Positions 26,704 through 34,659 of a stretch of DNA of 64,000 nt are shown in pieces (position 1 is the stretch's first letter; the number at the start of each line of letters is the position of its first letter). Where the stretch lies: NCBI GenBank assembly GCA_963728355.1, contig CAVSJQ010000022.1, positions 372,001 through 436,000 of the forward strand. Reading direction: 5' to 3'. The translations under genes were made by a program, and so were the position numbers. Below the pieces are notes generated by a model that saw only the letters and a program-made list of their open reading frames with translations, was not told where the DNA came from and ran no database searches. The DNA comes from Sva-07 sp963728355 (GTDB lineage Bacteria; Actinomycetota; Acidimicrobiia; Acidimicrobiales; Ilumatobacteraceae).

Positions 26704-26918
26704 TCGTCGTCGCCCAGGGCGTCGATGAAGGCCTGGTCGTCGGCTTCGCGTTGGCTCGAGGCGATCGCCAGCGACTGTTCGTGGGCTTGCTCGGCGAACT
26801 GCGGGGACCGGACATCCGGAACCCAGATCTGGATTGGCCGCAGTCCTTGTTCGCGGAGTCGCTGGCGGTGAGCGCGGACACGAATGGCGGTGGGAGATGA
26901 AGACTGTCGACGAGCCAT
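26700..26918 (-). CDS. mazE: MazE-like antitoxin, DUF3018 family
   Basis: A 72-residue protein of the DUF3018 antitoxin family. The core RVRAHRQRLREQGLRPIQIW followed by VPDVRSPQFAEQAH matches these proteins, with an acidic end (DDQAFIDALGDDE) that would block the toxin. It is directly upstream of and coupled to mazF. A 12-bp palindrome at 26927-26938 lies 9 bases before its ATG, where autoregulation by the antitoxin complex is expected. Confidence 0.9.
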   Translation of the reverse strand: MARRQSSSPTAIRVRAHRQRLREQGLRPIQIWVPDVRSPQFAEQAHEQSLAIASSQREADDQAFIDALGDDE

Positions 26919-26926
26919 GCAGGCAT

Positions 26927-26938
26927 GTTACATGTAAC
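26927..26938. promoter_or_regulatory. Palindrome upstream of mazE, likely operator
   Basis: GTTACATGTAAC is a perfect 12-bp palindrome immediately before the mazE ATG at 26918. It is AT-rich compared with its surroundings, so it could also contain a promoter -10 region. Toxin-antitoxin operons usually repress themselves through such sites. Confidence 0.55.
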
Positions 26939-27028
26939 GCCGGCGGGTGCGGCTCCCGTCTGCCCATCGGACATTGCGATGCCGCTGCACTGCAACCGGG
27001 CCGACTCGGGGCCGGTCGTTCCTGAAGC

Positions 27029-27775
27029 GTGAGTCTGCGTGATGAGGTGCTCGGCTTCGGTGTCATCTCAGCGTTGTCGCAATGCGGCTGCTCGGGCGTT
27101 GGTCGTCGCGAAGCGCAGCGCCCGCACCACCAAGACCAAGGCGCTCAACCAGATCCGCCATCTCGGCTTCACCGCACCGAACCCCTTACGCGAACGGCTC
27201 ACCGCCGCCCGCCTGGCTGTCGAGGCCGCATCCATGCGCCCGCGCGCTGGCACGGATGCGGTGACGTTCGCGACCAAGACTTCGATGCGCATTCTGGGCC
27301 GGCGGGTCCTCGCGATCGATGCCGAACTCGTCGAGCTCGACACCCTGCTCAGCGCGCTGGTCACCGCGACCGCACCCCAGCTCCTCGAGCTGCACGGTGT
27401 CGGCATCCACACCGCTGCACTACTGCTCGTCACCGCCGGCGACAACCCCCAACGACTGCGCAGCGAAGCCTCCTGGGCAGATCCTGCGAGTCCTGAAGCG
27501 CTACATCGCCCGCGAGGTCTACGCCGTTCTTCCCCGCGACCGACACTGTCATCGGGCGATGGGCTTGACCCATCCATCAACCGGCTGACGCCACGCTGTC
27601 TCACCAACGAACCGTCAGCCCATCGCCCGAACAACCGATCCGCCGCGTCGGCGACCGACCGTGATGACCTCATAAGAGCCCGGCCTCGCACCACCGAGTG
27701 CCTCATCCCTGTCCTGTCACACCACCGCCACCGACGCCGCAAACTGACCCATGACAAACATAGGAGCATCGAAGT
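27029..27775 (+). mobile_element. IS110-family transposase remnant
   Basis: The plus frame around 27063-27480 encodes the middle of an IS110-type transposase (KRSARTTKTKALNQIRHLGF, LLELHGVGIHTAALLLVTAG). A different frame at about 27478-27530 encodes the typical C-terminal ILRVLKRYIAREVY. The N-terminal DEDD catalytic domain is missing and the region between the two blocks is deleted. A short AT-richer stretch near 27750-27770 resembles sequence often seen after IS110 genes (from memory). No intact ends were identified, so this is a dead copy. Confidence 0.8.
27552..27630. repeat. 14-bp inverted repeat in IS110 remnant
   Basis: TCGGGCGATGGGCT at 27552-27565 and its reverse complement at 27617-27630, with about 50 bases between. 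It overlaps the end of the transposase remnant. It may be a structural remnant of the element or chance. Confidence 0.4.
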
Positions 27776-27976
27776 GTTGGACGTCTGGCTGCTGATCGGG
27801 CGGCACATGATTCCACCCCGTCGAGCGAGCGAAGTCCGTCCGAGATTGGCACCTCGGCGCTCGATCGGGTGCTCGAGAACGCGCGTCGGTTTTACCGAGG
27901 GGCAGGTCCGGCAGCCGTCGATCCTCGTGCCGGCTCGATCGACGGTTGCTGATCGAAATACTCCTCTGGCGTGGTC
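27590..27976. other. Gap after IS110 remnant, no gene seen
   Basis: About 390 bases with the right part of the IS110 remnant and no recognisable coding sequence. Frames crossing this stretch are long only because the DNA is GC-rich. Confidence 0.4.
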
Positions 27977-28339
27977 TCAGTCGGTGTCGGGTAGCTGACC
28001 GAAGAATCCGAGGACTCGTGTGACATTTCCATCGTCATCCACTTCTGTCACATCGAACCCAGTCACGACGATTTCGCCATCTCGACTGATCTGCCATGAG
28101 TAACGGTGCAGACCATGGTGGCTGTCCACCCCGCTCGTTCGCGAGTACTCAGCGCCAGGAAGTCGAGCCTGCACGTTGTGAACATTCGCTTCGAACTCGT
28201 CAAGACCGTGCGTCTCGACGCTGGGATCAATGAACTCGACACCTGATGCCAGAGCCCGCTCCAGGTGACTCCGGACCATCGAAGGATCAGACTCGTTCCA
28301 CGCAGCAAGCATGTGATCGAGTGAGTTGGGATACGCCAT
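27977..28339 (-). CDS. NTF2-like (SnoaL-type) domain protein
   Basis: A 120-residue protein of the NTF2-like fold. It starts MAYPNSLDHMLAAWNESDP and has a VEFIDPSVETHGLDEFEANV segment and a final RVLGFFGQLPDTD, typical of polyketide-cyclase-like/SnoaL-like proteins. ATG at 28339 has AGGAG 7 bases upstream, which decides the start. Such proteins are small enzymes or ligand-binding modules; function here is unknown. Confidence 0.8.
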   Translation of the reverse strand: MAYPNSLDHMLAAWNESDPSMVRSHLERALASGVEFIDPSVETHGLDEFEANVHNVQARLPGAEYSRTSGVDSHHGLHRYSWQISRDGEIVVTGFDVTEVDDDGNVTRVLGFFGQLPDTD

Positions 28340-28648
28340 CGATGAACTCCTCAGTGGAACTGGCATTGATGCCCGACGCTACAGGTGGCGATCTGGTCAG
28401 GTGATGCTGTCGACGGCCGATATCGATGAGTCGACGAAACTGGCCCCGAGTGAGCCGTACGGCATGTGTGGTTCGGTCGGTTGCGCCGTCAGCCCCGAGC
28501 AATAATCGCTGGCAAGAACGCTCCGATCCGCGCATGGGTTCCGGCGCGCTGTGCGACCTCTGAGCACGATCAGCCCGCTGCATGATCACCAGTCGCGGCA
28601 GGCGTCCGGTTGAGGACGGTCTACCGGGATTGCCGGAGGGCCACCTCG
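28340..28648. other. Gap without a recognised gene
   Basis: About 310 bases between the NTF2-like gene and the end of the cupin gene. It must hold the promoter of the NTF2-like gene. No convincing ORF or repeat was seen. Confidence 0.4.
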
Positions 28649-29017
28649 CTACTCAGCCAGGAGGGCTCCCAACTCCTCCTGGAGGGCTGCCATTCCCGCC
28701 GCGGGACTGAACTCGGCGATCAGACAACCGGTGTCGGTCACGACACTGTTATGGCCCGGCGGCAAAAAGAAGACCTCGCCAGCGGCCACGGTTTCCGTGG
28801 AACCATCGAGATACCCGATGGTCCACGAGCCCTCGATCACGTAGCCCCAGTGCGGCACCTGACACGCGCCGGTCGAAAGCTGAGCAATCATGGGAGACAA
28901 GTCGCACCCGGGCTCGAAACGGTTGATGTTGACCGCCATCTCTCCCCACACGGTTCCATTGAGCGTGGCGACCTCAGACTCCATGAAGGTGTCGAGTTCG
29001 GCTCGTGATGACTTCAC
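28649..29017 (-). CDS. Cupin domain protein
   Basis: A 122-residue single-domain cupin. PHWGYVIEGSWTIGYLDG and AAGEVFFLPPGHNSVV correspond to cupin motifs 1 and 2, with His-Glu-type metal ligands only partly conserved. GTG at 29017 is the start, with a GGGG stretch 8 bases upstream. It is divergent from the TetR gene at 29343, so it may be controlled by that regulator, but the palindrome lies closer to tetR. Confidence 0.8.
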   Translation of the reverse strand: MKSSRAELDTFMESEVATLNGTVWGEMAVNINRFEPGCDLSPMIAQLSTGACQVPHWGYVIEGSWTIGYLDGSTETVAAGEVFFLPPGHNSVVTDTGCLIAEFSPAAGMAALQEELGALLAE

Positions 29018-29322
29018 GTCGGTGCCCCCGTCTGGTCGGTCGATCCCGCACGGCGTCGATCATGGGAGCGAAGTCGCTCGGTAAGCAGGAACATCCTGCA
29101 TGCCGACTCACTCAAAGCGTAGACCAGCAAACACACGCTCCGTGACGGCGCACGTTCGGCACGACGACCCCCCGATTCAATGTGTGGTCTTGCTCGGCCG
29201 GTGAATATGCGACGCGCTACGTCCGATGGCGATCCCCGCTTCGGATGAGGTGCGATGGCAGTGACTGACGCTTCGTCGGTACCTGTGCAGAACCTTCTTG
29301 ACTTCTGGCTGGCCAAGGAACA
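29018..29322. promoter_or_regulatory. Divergent promoter region cupin/tetR, otherwise empty
   Basis: About 300 bases between the cupin start and the inverted repeat before tetR. No gene recognised. It is the expected promoter region of both genes. Confidence 0.45.
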
Positions 29323-29353
29323 CTATCAGTCATAGATTTTCTATGACTGATAG
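29323..29353. promoter_or_regulatory. 31-bp inverted repeat covering the tetR start codon, likely operator
   Basis: Arms CTATCAGTCATAGA (29323-29336) and its exact reverse complement (29340-29353) with a 3-base TTT spacer. The tetR ATG at 29343 lies inside the right arm. It is much AT-richer than its neighbourhood. Repressor bound here would cover the start of its own gene; at the RNA level it would also form a perfect hairpin holding the start codon. Confidence 0.7.
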
Positions 29354-30008
29354 AAACGGAACCGGCAACGAAAAGAAGCGAGCGGATTCACTGGACCGGC
29401 GCGGTCAGCGCCACATGGCCAAACGCGCACGAATCATCGACAATGCGTGGTCGCTGGCCCGACGCGACGGTCTCGCCGGCATTTCTCTTCGCGACCTCGC
29501 TGACAGCGTCGATCTTCGCCAGCCCTCGCTGTATGCCTACTTCAAGTCGAAGCTCGACCTCTACGACGCGATGTTCGAAGACGGCCAACGACAATTGCTC
29601 GATCGCTGTCGGACACGCGAGCCCCTCGCCGACCCGCGGGAAGAACTCGTCGCCGTCGTCGAGGATCTCGTCCGGTTCTCGAGCGAGGACATCGTGCGCC
29701 ACCAACTGCTTTTCCAACGCACCATCCCCGGCTATGAACCGTCGGCCAAGGCGATGGAGCCGTCCCGGCAGTTCGTCGACCTCGTGACCGAACGGCTGCA
29801 CGCCGCACGGGTGGACGACCCGGGCGACATCGATCTCTTCTCGGCGGTCGTGTCAGGTCTTGCCCATCAGCAGGTGGCGAACGATCCCGGCGGCGATCGA
29901 TGGCTGCTCCTCGCGCGCCACGCCGTCGAGGTGCTCCTCGCGGACGTCCATCGACGCTCCGCTCCTCCGAAGAAGAAGTCCACCACGACCAGGAGAGTGA
30001 CATTGTGA
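29343..30008 (+). CDS. TetR family transcriptional regulator
   Basis: A 221-residue regulator. The helix-turn-helix is GISLRDLADSVDLRQPSLYAYFKSK (about residues 47-71), with IIDNAWSLARRDG before it. The C-terminal domain has no recognisable ligand hint. ATG at 29343 is inside a 31-bp inverted repeat; ATG at 29415 (MAKRARIIDNAW) is a possible second start if the first is not used. The stop overlaps the next gene as GTGA, so the regulator is coupled to a mycothiol-dependent-enzyme-like gene. Confidence 0.88.
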   Translation: MTDRNGTGNEKKRADSLDRRGQRHMAKRARIIDNAWSLARRDGLAGISLRDLADSVDLRQPSLYAYFKSKLDLYDAMFEDGQRQLLDRCRTREPLADPREELVAVVEDLVRFSSEDIVRHQLLFQRTIPGYEPSAKAMEPSRQFVDLVTERLHAARVDDPGDIDLFSAVVSGLAHQQVANDPGGDRWLLLARHAVEVLLADVHRRSAPPKKKSTTTRRVTL

Positions 30009-30772
30009 ATCAGACCCCAACCGCAACGATCGACGTCACCTCGATCACCCGCATCGATCACGACGAAGCAATGCAGATCACCGCGATCGAGAACCGAAAG
30101 TTCGCCGAGTTGATGGAATCGCTGAGCCCAACGCAATGGAGCACGCGGACCGAATGCACGCTTTGGGACGTCCGTGCGATGGCTGCCCACCTCGTCGGCT
30201 CCGCCGCGAGTCAGGCCTCGCCGCTCGAGTTCTTCCGCCAGAAGGGTGGCGGCAAACCGATCTGCAGGGAACTCGATTCGCCGTTCTGGTGGGATGGAAT
30301 GAACGAGTTACAGGTCCGCGAGCGCGCGTCAGCGACGACCGAGCAACTGATCTCGGAGTGGACCACGGTGTCGGCCAAGGCGCTGAAATCGCGCACCAAG
30401 ATGCCCCGGCCGATCGCTGGCCTGAAGCTGCTGAAGCTGCCCGACCCAGTCGGACGCCAGCCCTTGTCGTACCTGTTCGACATCGGCTTCACCCGCGACG
30501 TGTGGGCTCATCGGATCGACATCGCCCGCTCCATCGCCGTGGAACCCGACCACGACGTCATCCACGACGGACGCATCCTCGCCGACATCATCGCTGAATG
30601 GGCGGCCACCCACGGCGAGCCGTTCACCCTCGTCCTCGACGGTCCCGCCGGCGGCACCTTCGTGCAGGGAACCGGCGGCGAGGAAGTCCACATCAGCGTC
30701 GTTGATTTCGTTCGCACACTCGCCGAGCGGACCACTGCGAGCGGCGTTCTCCGACACACCCTTCCACTCTGA
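30005..30772 (+). CDS. Maleylpyruvate isomerase family (mycothiol-dependent-enzyme fold) protein
   Basis: A 255-residue protein of the actinobacterial TIGR03083/MDMPI family, a DinB-like four-helix bundle that often uses mycothiol. Typical features are LSPTQWSTRTECTLWDVRAMAAHLVG (with the metal-binding-type His) and FTRDVWAHRIDIARS with the second His. The C-terminal half has the usual LVLDGPAGG segment. GTG at 30005 overlaps the tetR stop. Coupling to TetR and the following metallo-beta-lactamase-fold gene suggests an inducible detoxification or catabolic unit (inference). Confidence 0.85.
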   Translation: MNQTPTATIDVTSITRIDHDEAMQITAIENRKFAELMESLSPTQWSTRTECTLWDVRAMAAHLVGSAASQASPLEFFRQKGGGKPICRELDSPFWWDGMNELQVRERASATTEQLISEWTTVSAKALKSRTKMPRPIAGLKLLKLPDPVGRQPLSYLFDIGFTRDVWAHRIDIARSIAVEPDHDVIHDGRILADIIAEWAATHGEPFTLVLDGPAGGTFVQGTGGEEVHISVVDFVRTLAERTTASGVLRHTLPL

Positions 30773-30802
30773 AGTCCCGAACCGAACCGAAGGAACTCCA
30801 CC

Positions 30803-31534
30803 ATGTCAGACACACTCATCGACGAGATCGCGGACGGGATCTACCGACTCTCGACCTTCGTTGCCGACGTCGGCCCGACCGGCTTCACCTTCAACCAATT
30901 CCTGATCGACGACGATGAGCCTCTGCTGTTTCACACAGGTCAACGCATGCTGTTCGACTCGGTCAGCGAAGCAGTCGCCACCGTCGTGCCGATCGAAACA
31001 CTCCGATGGATCACCTTCGGCCACGTCGAGGCCGATGAATGCGGTTCGATGAACAAATTCCTGGCCGCTTCACCCGGCGCGGAGGTCGCTCACGGCGGCC
31101 TCGGTTGCATGGTGTCACTGAACGACCTCGCCGACCGCCCGCCCGTACCGCTCGCGAACGGCCAGATCCTCGAGCTCGGAACGCATCGAGTTCGACACAT
31201 CGACACACCCCACGTGCCGCACGGCTGGGAAGCCCGAGTGCTGTTCGAGGAGACAACAAAGACACTCCTGTGCGGTGATCTCCTCACCCAACTCGGGCGG
31301 GGGCCGGCACTCACCTCGAACGACGTGCTCGCCGCCGCAGCACAGGCCGAGGACGTCTTCGGTGCGAGTTGTCTCACCCCCACCACAGCGCCCACGATCC
31401 GCGCCCTCGCCGACCTCGACCCGAACACGCTCGCCGTGATGCACGGCTCCGGCGTGACCGGCGACTGCTCGGGCGCACTCCGAGGACTGGCCGACGACTA
31501 CGAACGCCGACTCCTCAACTCAACCGCTGCCTGA
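30803..31534 (+). CDS. Metallo-beta-lactamase-fold hydrolase, FprA/ODP-like
   Basis: A 243-residue MBL-fold protein resembling the oxygen-reducing domain of flavodiiron proteins. The metal motif appears as FGHVEADECGSM (HxExD) and later metal ligands in DTPHVPHGWEA and LLCGDLLTQ. There is no flavodoxin domain. It begins 30 bases after the MDMPI-like gene, with AAGGAA 8 bases before its ATG, so it belongs to the same transcript as tetR. Reaction unknown. Confidence 0.84.
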   Translation: MSDTLIDEIADGIYRLSTFVADVGPTGFTFNQFLIDDDEPLLFHTGQRMLFDSVSEAVATVVPIETLRWITFGHVEADECGSMNKFLAASPGAEVAHGGLGCMVSLNDLADRPPVPLANGQILELGTHRVRHIDTPHVPHGWEARVLFEETTKTLLCGDLLTQLGRGPALTSNDVLAAAAQAEDVFGASCLTPTTAPTIRALADLDPNTLAVMHGSGVTGDCSGALRGLADDYERRLLNSTAA

Positions 31535-31747
31535 GGCCCGCGCACGAACCCGGACCCGTCCGGTCGAGGACCGGCATGTGAGACACCTTCCCCACTGCCC
31601 GTGAACGCCGGGTTGCTGTCGATGTTGGCGCCGGGCATCCCCGACTACTTCCACTTCGTCGTTCAGGCGCCGTTCGTGGCTGGCGACAAGCGAAGTGCAG
31701 AGCAGCAAGCGCTAGTCGCAAACGCGTCCCCCACCGCCGGTTGCTGG

Positions 31748-32068
31748 CTACGTCCGACGCCAGAAGGCGATCTCGGTGTCGTCGGCACGGCTGATGCCGA
31801 GGGGGTGCCATCCGGTTGCGAGGTAGAAGCTGTGCCCTCTGTCGTAGCCGGCTGGAGTCCACAGAATGAATCCGACGACGTGCCCGTCAACCCCGGCGAC
31901 GCTCCAATCGCTACTCCGCTGTGCGATGTCGATGCGCATGCGTTCGACTCGCTCGGCGGTCAAGGTGCGTCGGCCGAGCAGGTGACCAAAACCCTGGTTC
32001 CAAGAGTCGATGTAGATCTGTGTCATGCGAGCAGCGTCAACGACTGCGGCAGTTCTGCACTCCGCCAC
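31748..32068 (-). pseudogene. GNAT acetyltransferase gene with internal deletion
   Basis: The first part (VDAARMTQIYIDSWNQGFGH, and VDGHVVGF) is the beginning of a GNAT N-acetyltransferase, and the last part (AGYDRGHSFYLATGW) is its end. About 60 residues between, including the acetyl-CoA-binding motif A, are absent while the frame is kept. The 106-residue ORF therefore cannot be a working GNAT enzyme. Start GTG at 32068. Confidence 0.7.
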
Positions 32069-32205
32069 ACCCCGAGTGTCGCATCCGAACGAACTTCTGT
32101 AACACGTATCGCCGGGTAGCGGGGCTCGCTGGCGGTGTGTTGCGCCGGGCAGGCGTCGCCGGAGCCGGTTTGTGCGCGGTCAGCTGCGTGTGGTGCGATG
32201 ATGGC

Positions 32206-32883
32206 GTGAGCGATTGCCTCGCCAACCGCCGAGTCCTCGTCACCTCGGCCAATACGTACATGGGACCGCCGATCATCGAGCTCTTCCGTTCGGAGGGTGC
32301 CGACGTGATCGCCGACACCGACGGGCTCACCGATCCGGCAGCGCCGTCCGCCCTGATCGGGCGAAGTGGTGACCTCGACATCCTGGTCGCCAACCTGGAT
32401 CTGCCCGCGTACACCGCCAAGACGGTCGACATCGAGGACGAGCCGTGGCTCGATGGGTTCGAGACGATGGTGCATCCGCTGATGCGGCTCGTGCGCGCGT
32501 GCGCACCTGCGATGATCGAGCGCGGCGGTGGATCGATTGTCGCGATCACGTCGTCGTCGCCGCTGCGCCGGATGACGCCGCAGGCGATCTCGTACGTCAC
32601 CGCTCGCGCAGCGCAGAACGCCTTCGTGCGCTCGGCCGGCCACGAACTCGCTCGTCACGGTGTGCGCCTCAACGCAATCGCCCAGAACTTCGTGCGCAAC
32701 GACACCTACTACCCGCCCGAGGTGCTCGCCAACGAGCGTTTCCAGCAGCGCCTGCACCGTGAGGTTCCGCTCGCACGCATCGGCGAGCCGAACGAGACCG
32801 CCGAGCTCGCCCTGTTCCTTGCGTCCGACCGTTCGTCGTTCATCTGCGGCCAAGTCCTGAGCCACGACGGTGGGTGGAGCTGA
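32206..32883 (+). CDS. SDR-fold protein with halohydrin dehalogenase motifs
   Basis: A 225-residue protein of the short-chain dehydrogenase fold but lacking the NAD-binding TGxxxGxG loop. Instead it has T13-SANT-Y18-M-G20, matching the halide-binding motif T-x4-[FY]-x-G, and the triad S117, Y130, R134 with spacing S-x12-Y-x3-R, where ordinary SDRs have YxxxK. These two motifs define halohydrin dehalogenases, which interconvert vicinal haloalcohols and epoxides without cofactor. IAQNFV and YYPPE segments also fit HheB/HheE-like members (from memory). GTG at 32206 is the start. It is divergent from a broken GNAT gene. Confidence 0.82.
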   Translation: MSDCLANRRVLVTSANTYMGPPIIELFRSEGADVIADTDGLTDPAAPSALIGRSGDLDILVANLDLPAYTAKTVDIEDEPWLDGFETMVHPLMRLVRACAPAMIERGGGSIVAITSSSPLRRMTPQAISYVTARAAQNAFVRSAGHELARHGVRLNAIAQNFVRNDTYYPPEVLANERFQQRLHREVPLARIGEPNETAELALFLASDRSSFICGQVLSHDGGWS

Positions 32884-33292
32884 CCCGGCCAAGTCACCAT
32901 GCCGGAGGCGCGTCTCCTCAACGCCGGTTTCGGGTGGCCGGATCAGTCATGCGGCCGGCCGGCCCACCAATCAGGTCCGTGGGGGTCGCCGCATTCGTAT
33001 TGGTTCCGCTCCGAACCCGCGACATCTGCGGCGGCGGCGGGGGTGCACTGCTGAACCCTCGGATGTGGGATAGGCGTACGCGTGGAAGTCGGCGCAGCTC
33101 GGTTCCCGGCCAGAATGCGACGCTGGTCACCTTGTGGGAGTAGACCTCGCGAGCCACATCGTTGGGAAGCCCGCCGCCGTGCGGCGGCGCAGTGCGGCCG
33201 GAGAAGCGCGTAACGGCAGCAAACAATCTGCCTCGGCACCAGCCGCCCCCTGGACGCTGGGCAGGAGGCGCTCTGCCCAATACGTTTGGCCG
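32884..33292. other. Gap without a recognised gene
   Basis: About 410 bases between the halohydrin dehalogenase-like gene and the small ORF at 33293. A short GC-rich hairpin (8-bp stem at 33172-33189) is present. No convincing coding sequence was found on either strand. Confidence 0.45.
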
Positions 33293-33520
33293 ATGTCCGA
33301 GTCCACCGAGCCCGAAGAGGATCGACTCGTCTACTCGGTGCGACCGGAACCGCCGCAGTTCGACGCGGTGATCAAGCGACCTGCGCTCTACAGCAACGAG
33401 TCACCATTCAAGCCGCCCGGACCGGTCCTTCCTTGGTTCGGAGCCCATCGACTTCAGGCGCTGTTCCGGGTAGGAATCGTGGCCGCGCTCGCCGCAGTCG
33501 TCTTCCTGAGCCTGCGCTGA
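33293..33520 (+). CDS. Small tail-anchored protein (75 aa)
   Basis: A 75-residue ORF with a polar, proline-rich N-terminus and a single C-terminal hydrophobic helix (VGIVAALAAVVFLSL). ATG at 33293 has no close ribosome binding site. No family recognised. Confidence 0.5.
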   Translation: MSESTEPEEDRLVYSVRPEPPQFDAVIKRPALYSNESPFKPPGPVLPWFGAHRLQALFRVGIVAALAAVVFLSLR

Positions 33521-33736
33521 ACCGATCCCGTGACCACTCTTCGTCGTATCGGTGCGGGATGCTTCACGTGTTCACGCTGCCTTGGAAGGGCGTCACCTCC
33601 CCCGATGCCTCGCCAGCAGCAGAGCACATGATCGATACCGAACTGGGAGTAGCCCGTCGGCGTCGCCAACCGTCGGGTCGTCAACGTCACTCGTGAGGCA
33701 AGAGTTGGGCCCGGTCTCCGGTCAGCCGATGTCGCG

Positions 33737-34234
33737 TCACGGCGTCGAGCTATGTGCCCAGCGCAACACAGACTGCGCCGATCGCCGAAACACATCGAGG
33801 GCTGTCGGGATCTTCATCCACCAGCTTCCAAGCCCTGCGCATGGGGTCACGAAGGCGCGATCGGCAACCTCACGCAGCTCCGGATGGATCAGCGATCTCA
33901 GGGCGTCGCGCCCGCCTTCGGTGTCAGCGGGCACCAGTCCACCGACCGACCGAAACGCCTCACGCCACAATTGGACCGTGTTCAGACCGAACTGCCAGCG
34001 CGTCCCGACCCGCAGCGACTCGATGGAGAAGGCGTGCTCACCGATCGCCACCGAACCCAGGCGACCGCCATCGCGGTCCACCCACAGCGAGCGAGCATCC
34101 TCGGTCACATAGGCGAACCGCCAATGCTCGTCGACGATCCACGCCGCCTGCCCCGTGTCCTCCATCTCAGCCACCACGTCGGCCAGCGACCGGTCCGTCG
34201 GCAGTGGACACGGCCCGTCGGCCCCCACGCCCAT
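33737..34234 (-). CDS. PAS-like sensor N-terminus, probably truncated nucleotide cyclase
   Basis: A 165-residue ORF. The first part (LADVVAEMEDTGQAAWIVDE, FAYVTEDARSLW) looks like the N-terminal sensor segment of actinobacterial adenylate/guanylate cyclases with PAS-like domains. No catalytic cyclase domain follows; the reading ends in unrelated-looking sequence. It may be a truncated gene (inference). ATG at 34234. Confidence 0.5.
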   Translation of the reverse strand: MGVGADGPCPLPTDRSLADVVAEMEDTGQAAWIVDEHWRFAYVTEDARSLWVDRDGGRLGSVAIGEHAFSIESLRVGTRWQFGLNTVQLWREAFRSVGGLVPADTEGGRDALRSLIHPELREVADRAFVTPCAGLGSWWMKIPTALDVFRRSAQSVLRWAHSSTP

Positions 34235-34347
34235 CGCCGCACACTACACGGGTCCACTTCGCGTCGATCCACCGCACCCGGCCTCAAGCACGCTCGTCGC
34301 GTCCGTGACTTTGACCGTCCAACGAAGCCATCGACGGCGGAGGTCGT

Positions 34348-34545
34348 TCACGGCACCTGATCGCCGCGTTGCGCGTCGATCGCCGAACCGATCACCAATC
34401 CGACGACTGCCCCGACCACGACGCCCACAGCGACCGCTGCGCCGCCGATCAAGGCGCCGACCAGTATCCCAACGCCAGCGCCGAACGTCAGCCCGCTGCC
34501 CGCGAACTGCACGCGCCGCCCGCGTCGCTCATTTGCATCAGCCAT
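34348..34545 (-). CDS. Small glycine-zipper-like membrane protein (65 aa)
   Basis: A 65-residue ORF. ATG at 34545 has GGAGG 5 bases upstream. A basic N-terminus (NERRGRRVQ) is followed by a long glycine/alanine/valine-rich hydrophobic stretch (GVGILVGALIGGAAVAVGVV) typical of glycine-zipper membrane proteins, then a polar end. Function unknown. Confidence 0.65.
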   Translation of the reverse strand: MADANERRGRRVQFAGSGLTFGAGVGILVGALIGGAAVAVGVVVGAVVGLVIGSAIDAQRGDQVP

Positions 34546-34659
34546 GACAACCTCCAGCCTCGCACGCCAAGGGGCCACCCACGCATTGGACCGTCGGTCA
34601 TCGCGCTCCGCCGCAGGCTCGGGCTGCTGAAGCCCACAGCCGCCTACAACAAGCCCGGC

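Noticed and set aside
27599..27998. Continuation of the 319-codon plus-strand frame after the transposase part
   Set aside because: Sequence after about 27480 in that frame does not match IS110; the matching C-terminus is in another frame.
31601..32119. 172-codon plus-strand frame across the GNAT remnant
   Set aside because: Mostly antisense to the GNAT remnant, with no motif.
33172..33189. GC-rich 8-bp hairpin in the gap before 33293
   Set aside because: CGCCGCCG/CGGCGGCG repeats are expected by chance in this base composition; no T-run.
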